Below, piece by piece: positions 1-5,413 of a stretch of 8,477 nt of DNA. Both the position numbers and the translations under genes were made by a program. The DNA comes from JAGMES01 sp023128035. Its GTDB lineage: Bacteria > Bacillota > Halanaerobiia > DY22613. The DNA is taken from NCBI GenBank assembly GCA_030627905.1, contig DAOVRZ010000154.1:1-8477 (forward strand), written 5' to 3'. The notes below the pieces were generated by a model, which did no database searches, was not told the origin of the DNA, and was given only the letters and a program-made list of their open reading frames with translations. Every line of letters starts with the position of its first letter. Position 1 is the first letter of the stretch.

Positions 1-140
1 GACACTAGAAGTCGGTCTTCCTCAATACTCATAGAGCCACAAGCTGATGGATACACTCATGGGTATGTCTTTACCTTTCATACTAACCTAGTTCATCATG
101 CAAAGCTACTTTCGCAACTCACATTCACCATGGCTTGAAA
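1..140. other. GC-richer block of unknown nature at the window edge
   Basis: By my count this block is about 42% G+C, clearly above the AT-rich DNA that follows it. On the plus strand, frame 1 is open from the window edge to a TGA at 136-138 (45 codons). The peptide, which includes ILIEPQADGYTHGYVF, resembles no family I know. The minus strand is broken by stops in all frames. The composition and the abrupt change near 140 suggest the end of a mobile element, a structured RNA, or the tail of a gene outside the window. I cannot decide among these. Confidence 0.3.
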
Positions 141-220
141 GCAATAAAACAGCTTATAGTTAAATATTTGTGTCCACATATAACTATAATTGTCTATGAT
201 TTTAACTACTATTTTATTGC
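141..220. repeat. AT-rich nested inverted repeat
   Basis: GCAATAAAA at 141-149 is the exact reverse complement of TTTTATTGC at 212-220. Inside this pair, AGTTAAA (158-164) pairs with TTTAACT (201-207). As an alternative fold, TTATAGTTA (155-163) pairs with TAACTATAA (181-189). The whole 80-bp segment can fold into a large AT-rich structure. It begins exactly where the GC-richer edge block ends, as expected of a subterminal structure of a mobile element. No open frame of note crosses it. Its function is unknown. Confidence 0.45.
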
Positions 221-309
221 TCCTCAAACTCATAATATTATTTTCTATATCATATTATATCACATTATAGTTTTAAAGTCGAAATAATAACAAGTTATCA
301 TTTCTTAAG

Positions 310-402
310 TTTAACGACTTCAGAAGGAGATTTGAAATTATTGTAAGACTTCTACTCCCACCTATAGATGAGAGGGACTTGCCCTTCTGAAATGTCGTTA
401 AA
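310..402 (-). repeat. Nested hairpin resembling an IS200/IS605 right end, possible element remnant
   Basis: The outer arms are TTTAACGACTTCAGAAGG (310-327) and its reverse complement at 383-402, with a 2-nt bulge. Inside lies a second hairpin. On the minus strand CTCTCATC, loop TATA, GGTGGGAG forms eight pairs (355-374), but two of these are G.T wobbles. The plus-strand version has C.A mismatches there, so the structure favours the minus strand as RNA or single-stranded DNA. The inner hairpin, followed on that strand by TAGAAGTC, resembles the subterminal hairpins of IS200/IS605 elements that carry tnpB. No tnpA or tnpB is present. It could be a miniature derivative, a solo end or an unrelated small RNA. 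The flanks (221-309, 403-489) are AT-rich and show no gene. Confidence 0.45.
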
Positions 403-489
403 TACAAATTTTATTAAATTAACGTAATAAACTTATATATTTTTAGCATTTTAAAGCAGAACTATTTAATTAAACTACTTAAGTGGATA

Positions 490-518
490 AATAAAATGGA
501 GCAGTTTTTAGCTGCTCC
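490..518 (-). terminator. Rho-independent terminator of the moeA-moaC-mogA operon
   Basis: On the minus strand GGAGCAG, a 7-nt loop, CTGCTCC (498-518) is followed at once by ATTTTATTT. It lies about 30 bases past the mogA stop codon and should end the operon transcript. Confidence 0.85.
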
Positions 519-549
519 TTAATCCTAATTATTTTTCAGTTTATACTCC

Positions 550-1038
550 TCAGCGTGCACAATCCTCCACCTGATCAACTAATAAATCTAAGCCATGAGG
601 TAGTGCATCAATTATTACCTCTAAACATTCACTAACACCTTTTGGACTACCTGGCAGGTTAATAATCATAGTTTGACCTCTGACGCCTGCTACTGCTCTA
701 GAAAGCATAGCACGATTAGTCTTTTTCATACTTTCCCGACGCATGGTTTCTGCAATTCCTGGCACTTCAAAATCGATTACCAGTAATGTTGCATTTGGAG
801 TAAAATCTCTAGGACTTAATCCTGTTCCACCAGTTGTCAGAATTAAATTAAGCTTAAATTCATCTGACCATTGAATGAGCTTTTCCGTTATCAAATCTAG
901 ATTATCTGGGAGCACTTCATAGTTGACCACTTCACCATTAATCTTTCCAACCATCTCTTGGATGATCTTTCCACTCAAATCTTCTCTTTCGCCTCTAGAA
1001 CCCTTATCGCTTAATGTAAGTACTCCGACTTTATACAT
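550..1038 (-). CDS. mogA: Molybdopterin adenylyltransferase, MogA/MoaB family
   Basis: A cytoplasmic 162-residue single-domain protein of the MoCF-biosynthesis fold. In molybdenum cofactor synthesis MogA activates molybdopterin with ATP to AMP-molybdopterin, which MoeA then uses for metal insertion. The N-terminal LTLSDKGSRG (7-16) and the substrate-binding TTGGTGLSPRDFTP (68-81) are typical, as is NLPGSPKGVSECLE (127-140). The acidic residues corresponding to the catalytic pair of MogA appear to be D45 (LPDN) and D78 (PRD). Length is normal for the short Bacillota form. The MogA and MoaB names are used interchangeably in these bacteria; the LPDN and SPRD motifs favour MogA-type function. It is the last gene of the operon. 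The start lies 12 nt after moaC, and its GGGGG ribosome binding site (1047-1051) touches the moaC stop codon, so translation is probably coupled. Confidence 0.93.
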   Translation of the reverse strand: MYKVGVLTLSDKGSRGEREDLSGKIIQEMVGKINGEVVNYEVLPDNLDLITEKLIQWSDEFKLNLILTTGGTGLSPRDFTPNATLLVIDFEVPGIAETMRRESMKKTNRAMLSRAVAGVRGQTMIINLPGSPKGVSECLEVIIDALPHGLDLLVDQVEDCAR

Positions 1039-1050
1039 CTACTATGCCCC

Positions 1051-1533
1051 CTATTTTCCCGAAAAGTAATCTCCACTTTTTCCGCCTGATTTCTTATATA
1101 AATAAATTTCTTCAATTACCATACCCTTATCCACTGCTTTACACATATCGTAAATCGTTAAAGCAGCAGTAGTAACCGCGGTTAAAGCTTCCATCTCCAC
1201 TCCAGTCTGTCCAGTTACCTTAACTTCAGCTTCAATGTCAATGATCCCTTCTTCTTCATCAATCTCAAAATTAAGATCAATACCTGTCAGAATCAAAGGA
1301 TGGCAAAGTGGGATTATCTCACTAGTTTTTTTTGCTCCCATCACTCCAGCTACCTGTGCAATTCCCAAAACGTCACCTTTTTTCATACCCTGATTTTTGA
1401 TCATATTCAAGGATTCAGGAGAAGTGCGCACTCTTCCTCTTGCTACAGCTACGCGATGAGTTGCATTTTTCTCTGTAACATCTACCATTCTAGCTCTTCC
1501 TGATTCGTTTAAGTGGGTAAATTTTTTCTCCAT
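1051..1533 (-). CDS. moaC: Cyclic pyranopterin monophosphate synthase MoaC
   Basis: MoaC converts the 3',8-cyclo-GTP product of the radical SAM enzyme MoaA into cyclic pyranopterin monophosphate, early in molybdenum cofactor synthesis. The protein has 160 residues, the normal length. It carries the N-terminal HLNESGRARMVDVTEK (7-22), KKTSEIIPLCHPL (68-80) and the C-terminal block around TAVTTAALTIYDMCKAVDKG (118-137). Residues matching the catalytic set of the E. coli enzyme are present: K52, H78, D129 and K132. The family works as a hexamer of dimers in the cytoplasm. It starts 24 nt after moeA, with AAGGGAG about 11 nt before the ATG. No moaA lies in the window, so its substrate is made by a gene elsewhere. 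Confidence 0.96.
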   Translation of the reverse strand: MEKKFTHLNESGRARMVDVTEKNATHRVAVARGRVRTSPESLNMIKNQGMKKGDVLGIAQVAGVMGAKKTSEIIPLCHPLILTGIDLNFEIDEEEGIIDIEAEVKVTGQTGVEMEALTAVTTAALTIYDMCKAVDKGMVIEEIYLYKKSGGKSGDYFSGK

Positions 1534-1557
1534 CTCTCATCAGTCTCCCTTCATTTG

Positions 1558-2793
1558 CTAAAAATGATTCCCACAAATATGTTGTACTTTTACAAGTTCT
1601 CCTGAATGTAGACCGTTAGAATCCCAGGGGATATGTATAAGGCCATCTGCCTTAACTAGTGTGGAGATTAATACTGATCTGTTTGGAATGGGGCTGGCCC
1701 AGTACTCTCCATCGCGGATTTCAAATTTAACTGCAAAATATTCATCCCAACCAGATCTACTAGAAATATCACAACTAATTTTAGCAGGAAGATATGATAC
1801 TAGCTTTTCTCTGCAATTTGTGACCATATCCAGATACTGTTTAACTAATAGTTCAAAAATAATCATAGCAGATATTGGATGACCTGGCAAGACAAAAACT
1901 AACTTTTTGTCAACTTCAGCTATAAAAGTAGTCATACCAGGATTAACCGCAATTCCATCACACACAATCTCACCCATCTGAGAAAAAATCTCAACTAAGG
2001 AATCACGACATCCATTTATAGTACCACTGGAAATCAATAAAAAATCATTCTCTTCAACTAATCTTTTAACTGTTTCTTTCATTTTTATTGGGCCACCTTC
2101 AATTATTCCACCTAATACAGGAACCCCCTTATTACATTTAACCAAAGAACTTAAAGAATATGCATTTAAATCTCTCATGCAACCTGGTCGCAAATCTTCG
2201 GTAATCGGAAGTAAATCACACCCTATTGAAACCAGAGCTACATTGGGTTTTTGAGTTACATAGAGATAATCAAATCCAAGGGCAGCAAGAATACCAACAT
2301 CTTGTGAACGAAGTTGATGCCCTTTTGATAAAATTAAATCTCCTGATCGGTAATCTGAGCCTATAGGTATTAAGTTTTCTCCAGGAGAAAAAGGACGATT
2401 AACTTCAAAACTACTCTCTCCAATAAGATTTGCTTCTAAATTACTGATCACTACATCTGCCCCAAAAGGTAACATTCCTCCAGCAACCACTTTCACTGCT
2501 TTTCCTGACTCCAACTGAATATGAACATTTTTACCCCTTTTAATCTCTCCTACTATTTTTAAGGTAATAGGATTTTCATTACTTGCACCAAAAGTATCCA
2601 TAGCTGAAACTGCAAAACCATCTTGCATAGAAGAACTAAAATGAAGCAAATTTTCAGAAGCGTAAAGCTCATGCCCTACAATTCTCCCAAATGCTTCATT
2701 AATACCAATCTCTTCAGACAACATCCGTTCTGGTCTTTGACAAATAAGTTTTATGACTCCCTCCAACCTACTTAACTTAGTTAAATCTTTCAT
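1558..2793 (-). CDS. moeA: MoeA-like molybdopterin molybdotransferase, divergent active site
   Basis: MoeA inserts molybdate (or tungstate) into adenylylated molybdopterin. At 411 residues the domain order is complete: domains I/II with SSSMQDGFAV (53-62), the MoCF-binding domain III (about 184-320) and the C-terminal beta domain IV ending ADGLIHIP...GELVKV. Several motifs differ from the usual MoeA. TGDEL is replaced by IGCDL (190-194) and SGGxSxGxxD by SSGTINGCRD (255-264). The lysine-rich KPGKP appears as NPGMT (284-288). PGHPISA (303-309) and D264 are kept. It may therefore be a specialised or weakened paralogue, perhaps working with another metal or partner. First gene of the operon with moaC and mogA, which supports a cofactor role. 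An AAGGGAG ribosome binding site precedes the ATG. The 215-bp upstream gap is AT-rich and shows no promoter I would trust and no Moco riboswitch. Confidence 0.87.
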   Translation of the reverse strand: MKDLTKLSRLEGVIKLICQRPERMLSEEIGINEAFGRIVGHELYASENLLHFSSSMQDGFAVSAMDTFGASNENPITLKIVGEIKRGKNVHIQLESGKAVKVVAGGMLPFGADVVISNLEANLIGESSFEVNRPFSPGENLIPIGSDYRSGDLILSKGHQLRSQDVGILAALGFDYLYVTQKPNVALVSIGCDLLPITEDLRPGCMRDLNAYSLSSLVKCNKGVPVLGGIIEGGPIKMKETVKRLVEENDFLLISSGTINGCRDSLVEIFSQMGEIVCDGIAVNPGMTTFIAEVDKKLVFVLPGHPISAMIIFELLVKQYLDMVTNCREKLVSYLPAKISCDISSRSGWDEYFAVKFEIRDGEYWASPIPNRSVLISTLVKADGLIHIPWDSNGLHSGELVKVQHICGNHF

Positions 2794-3008
2794 ACAACCT
2801 ACTCCCTTATCTTAATATCATATTGACCATTTCTGCTCAAAAAAATTCTACTCTAAATATAGTTTTCAATATTTTACACCTATTCCCTTCTAAGTATCTT
2901 TATTTTTTACTAAAAAACACAATTTTCTTTAATAGTTACGCCAGGAAATTAAAAATTATTCCACTAAATATTAAAACAAGGGAGTTAGAAAACCTGCAGT
3001 AATATACT

Positions 3009-3575
3009 TTACTCTATTGCTTCGTTAAGAAACACCATGTGAATATGATCTTCCCATCGTCCATTTATTTTTAAATATTTTCTTGCTATACCTTCATTGT
3101 AAAAGCCAAGTTTTTTTACTACGCTTAATGAAGGGCTATTATGTGGCATAATATTTGCCTCTATTCTATGAATCTTCAGATCATCAAAACCATACCTAAC
3201 AACTCTTTTTACAGCCTCAGTCATATATCCTTTGTTTTTTTTATCTTTATCAAGCCGATATCCAAGAAAACAAGAGTGAAAACATCCTCTAACGATTTCA
3301 TTAAGAGCAATTGACCCAATCACTTTTTTAAAGTTCTCATCCTCTTTTTCAAAAATCCATACCTTAAAAAGTCTTTCTTCTTTCATCCTTAGAAATTCTT
3401 TTTCAAGTTGCTGTTTTTGAAACTCCAAAGTATAAAACTTATCTTCCTTTATAGCTTCCCATTTGTCTAGGAAATCTCTATTTCTTATGAAATAATCCAA
3501 AATCTTATCAGCATAAGATTCATCCAGTACTTTTAAAACCAATCTTTCACTTTCAATTTGCATTCCTTTCCTCAT
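3009..3575 (-). CDS. GNAT N-acetyltransferase, RimJ/RimL-like
   Basis: A 188-residue single-domain cytoplasmic acetyltransferase that uses acetyl-CoA to modify an amino group. It opens with the typical IESERLVLKVLDESYAD (7-23). It has the beta4 segment LGYRLDK (104-110), then the acetyl-CoA pyrophosphate loop KNKGYMTEAV (113-122), a variant of Q/R-x-x-G-x-G/A. The C-terminal block RIEANIMPHNSPSLSVVKKL (137-156) with GF after it is characteristic of RimJ/RimL relatives. These include ribosomal protein N-terminal acetyltransferases but also enzymes acting on antibiotics and small amines, so the substrate cannot be stated. AAGGAG at 3584-3589 lies 8 nt before the ATG and supports this start. It has 149 bp to pgi upstream and 215 bp to moeA downstream, so it is probably its own unit. 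Confidence 0.88.
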   Translation of the reverse strand: MRKGMQIESERLVLKVLDESYADKILDYFIRNRDFLDKWEAIKEDKFYTLEFQKQQLEKEFLRMKEERLFKVWIFEKEDENFKKVIGSIALNEIVRGCFHSCFLGYRLDKDKKNKGYMTEAVKRVVRYGFDDLKIHRIEANIMPHNSPSLSVVKKLGFYNEGIARKYLKINGRWEDHIHMVFLNEAIE

Positions 3576-3613
3576 GTAAACTTCTCCTTTTCCATTGATA
3601 GCTTAAATAAACT

Positions 3614-3639
3614 AAAGGAAGAGAGTATTCCCTTCCTTT
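3614..3639 (-). terminator. Possible weak terminator between pgi and the acetyltransferase gene
   Basis: AAAGGAAG (3614-3621) pairs with CTTCCTTT (3632-3639) around a 10-nt loop. On the minus strand the stem is followed by AGTTTATTT, a poor T-tract. It could end the pgi transcript about 90 bases after the stop codon, or be part of the acetyltransferase leader. A second small stem, CACTTA/TAAGTG (3659-3680), lies just before it. Confidence 0.35.
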
Positions 3640-3724
3640 CCTCGAAGAATATTATTTACACTTATATAATATTTTAAGTGGCCAATCCCTTGACCCCTCA
3701 ATTTTATACTAAATTAAACATATT

Positions 3725-5065
3725 CTATATTCTCTTAGTTAATTCATCTCTTAATTCTTCATATCCAGATTTTCCAAGTAAAGCAAACATATTCTTTTTA
3801 TATGCTTCTACTCCTGGTTGATCAAAAGGATTTACCCCTAATAAGTATCCACTTATGCCACATGCCTTCTCAAAGAAATAAATAAGCTTTCCAAAATAAT
3901 ATTCATTCATTTGAGGAATATTTATTATAAGATTCGGTACTCCCCCATCTAGATGAGCTAGTAAAGTGCCCTCAAAAGCTTTCTTATTTACAAAATCCAT
4001 AGTCTTACCGCTCAAGTAATTCAAACCATCTAGATTTGTGCTATTTTCTTTAATCTCTATATCTTCTTTAGGGTTCCCGATATTCAGGACGGTTTCAAAT
4101 AAATTTCTTTTGCCATCTTGTAGGTACTGGCCCATAGAATGAAGATCTGCAGAAAAGTCTACTGCTGCTGGAAAAATACCTTTCCCATCTTTTCCTTCGC
4201 TTTCTCCATATAATTGTTTCCACCACTCAGCTATGTAATGTAGAGCAGGTTCATAGTTTACTAAAACCTCTATAATTTTTCCCTTATTATAAAGAATATT
4301 TCTGATCGCAGCATACTGATAACATTGATTTTTTTCGAGATCTTCTTGACTATACTCTTCTCTGGCCTCTTTAGCGCCATTCATCATTTCTGTTATATCT
4401 AAACCAGCAACAGCTATCGGCAGCAAACCGACTGGCGTAAATATTGAGAATCTCCCTCCAACATTATCTGGAATAATGAAAGTCTCATAGCCTTCTTTTG
4501 AAGCCAATTCGCGTAATGCCCCTTTTGAACTATCAGTTGTAGCATAAATTCTTTCTTTTGCGCCTTCCTTACCATACTTCTCTTCTAAATAGGTTTTAAA
4601 TACTCTAAAAGCAATGGCAGGCTCAGTAGTCGTGCCTGATTTAGATATAACATTAATACTAATATCTTTATCTTTAATAACATCCATTAAATGCGTTAAA
4701 TATGTACCACTAATATTATTCCCTACATAATATATCTCTGGTGAATTTCTCTTATTTTCTGGTAACATATTATAGAAGGAATGACTTAATGCTTCTATAG
4801 CTGCTCTTGCTCCCAAATAAGATCCTCCTATACCAATTACTAAAAAAACTTTAGAATTATTTTTTATCTTCTCAGCTGCCTTTATTATTCTTTCAAATTC
4901 TTCCTCATCATAGTTAACCGGGTAGTCTACCCATCCAAGGAAATCACTTCCTGGCCCGGTTTTAGTATGAATCATTTTGTGAGCTTCTAAGATATACTGT
5001 TTTTGGTTTTCTAGTTCATGCTCTCTTATTAGACTGTTCGAATAATCAAAATAAATATTTTTCAT
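3725..5065 (-). CDS. pgi: Glucose-6-phosphate isomerase
   Basis: Interconverts glucose 6-phosphate and fructose 6-phosphate in glycolysis and gluconeogenesis; cytoplasmic. With the ATG at 5065 it has 446 residues, close to the roughly 450 of Bacillota Pgi and shorter than the 550-residue proteobacterial type. Two SIS domains are present: the first includes VIGIGGSYLGARAAIEAL (76-93) and the phosphate-binding SKSGTTTEPA (141-150). The second runs to the C-terminus. Catalytic positions by family comparison are E290 (in YGESEGKDG), H309 (LHSMGQ) and K423 (QPGVEAYKKN). The frame stays open upstream to a GTG at 5104, but those 13 extra codons run into the palindromic repeat and over the AGGAGG site, so the ATG at 5065 is the better start. 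The gene stands alone. Its leader contains the palindromic element at 5094-5212. Confidence 0.96.
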   Translation of the reverse strand: MKNIYFDYSNSLIREHELENQKQYILEAHKMIHTKTGPGSDFLGWVDYPVNYDEEEFERIIKAAEKIKNNSKVFLVIGIGGSYLGARAAIEALSHSFYNMLPENKRNSPEIYYVGNNISGTYLTHLMDVIKDKDISINVISKSGTTTEPAIAFRVFKTYLEEKYGKEGAKERIYATTDSSKGALRELASKEGYETFIIPDNVGGRFSIFTPVGLLPIAVAGLDITEMMNGAKEAREEYSQEDLEKNQCYQYAAIRNILYNKGKIIEVLVNYEPALHYIAEWWKQLYGESEGKDGKGIFPAAVDFSADLHSMGQYLQDGKRNLFETVLNIGNPKEDIEIKENSTNLDGLNYLSGKTMDFVNKKAFEGTLLAHLDGGVPNLIINIPQMNEYYFGKLIYFFEKACGISGYLLGVNPFDQPGVEAYKKNMFALLGKSGYEELRDELTKRI

Positions 5066-5071
5066 CTTCAA

Positions 5072-5077
5072 CCTCCT
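5072..5077 (-). promoter_or_regulatory. pgi ribosome binding site
   Basis: A perfect AGGAGG on the minus strand, 6 nt before the ATG at 5065. It decides the start against the in-frame GTG at 5104. It lies only about 17 bp from the end of the palindromic element. Confidence 0.88.
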
Positions 5078-5093
5078 GATTTTTTTATGATAT

Positions 5094-5212
5094 GATTCGA
5101 CCACAAAAAGTATTTTAGTCGCACTTGCATACCAAATAAAGTAGTGATCCCGCCATTTCAGTACTTTATTTGGTATGCAAGCTCTTATGCGACTACTTTT
5201 TGTGGGCTAATC
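5094..5212. repeat. Near-perfect palindromic MITE-like element in the pgi leader
   Basis: The core CTTGCATACCAAATAAAGTA (5124-5143) pairs perfectly with 5162-5181 across a 17- to 18-nt loop. Outside it, GTCGCA (5118-5123) pairs with TGCGAC (5188-5193) past a 6-nt bulge (CTCTTA). CCACAAAAAGTA (5101-5112) then pairs with TACTTTTTGTGG (5194-5205) past a 5-nt bulge (TTTTA). GATT and AATC form the tips. In all about 42 pairs are possible. The direct repeat ATGATAT lies on both sides (5087-5093 and 5213-5219), a candidate target-site duplication. There is no coding capacity, so movement would need a transposase from elsewhere. The right end recurs inverted at 8145-8171. In the pgi mRNA it would fold into one long hairpin just before the ribosome binding site, with no T-tract after it. 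Confidence 0.75.
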
Positions 5213-5219
5213 ATGATAT

Positions 5220-5248
5220 ATATCAAATATAATATCCATATTTTCCAA
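5220..5248 (-). promoter_or_regulatory. Weak candidate promoter for pgi
   Basis: On the minus strand TTGGAA (5243-5248) and TGATAT (5220-5225) are separated by 17 nt. The -10 match is poor (3 of 6). If used, transcription would start near 5213, at the edge of the palindromic element, so the pgi mRNA would begin with that hairpin. Confidence 0.22.
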
Positions 5249-5276
5249 TCCTATTATTCATTATCTGATACACCCC

Positions 5277-5314
5277 CTCCAGTTATGCTATAGAAAAGTA
5301 TACCATAACTGGAG
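5277..5314. repeat. Perfect 11-bp inverted repeat between the MCP gene and pgi
   Basis: CTCCAGTTATG (5277-5287) and CATAACTGGAG (5304-5314) flank a 16-nt spacer. No T-tract follows on either strand (GGGGGTG on minus, ATGAAAAT on plus), so it is not a standard terminator. It could be an operator, an atypical terminator for the MCP gene, or part of the mobile DNA nearby. The remaining bases up to 5413 are AT-rich; apart from a weak AGAAGCT/AGCTTCT pairing I see nothing in them. Confidence 0.5.
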
Positions 5315-5413
5315 ATGAAAATAAATGGTTATATGCAAATATATCTATAAATCCACACTAAACAGCGAAGAAGCTTATTCCATATGAAATTTCATTAATC
5401 AGTTTTTTAGCTT

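Noticed and set aside
1..540. CRISPR array or group II intron in the left noncoding region
   Set aside because: There are no regularly spaced direct repeats, and no intron domain V or reverse transcriptase sequence could be recognised.
1300..1503. 67-codon plus-strand open frame
   Set aside because: It lies wholly inside moaC on the other strand, has low-complexity Ser/His/Cys-rich content and matches no family; a shadow frame.
1661..1882. 73-codon plus-strand open frame
   Set aside because: It is antisense to the C-terminal domains of moeA, has no convincing ribosome binding site and resembles nothing known.
2794..3008. Molybdenum cofactor riboswitch before moeA
   Set aside because: The gap is AT-rich and has none of the GC-rich conserved stems of the Moco motif.
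5066..5104. 13-codon N-terminal extension of Pgi from a GTG start
   Set aside because: It would place the start inside the palindromic element and run over a perfect AGGAGG site correctly spaced before ATG 5065; relatives start at the shorter form.
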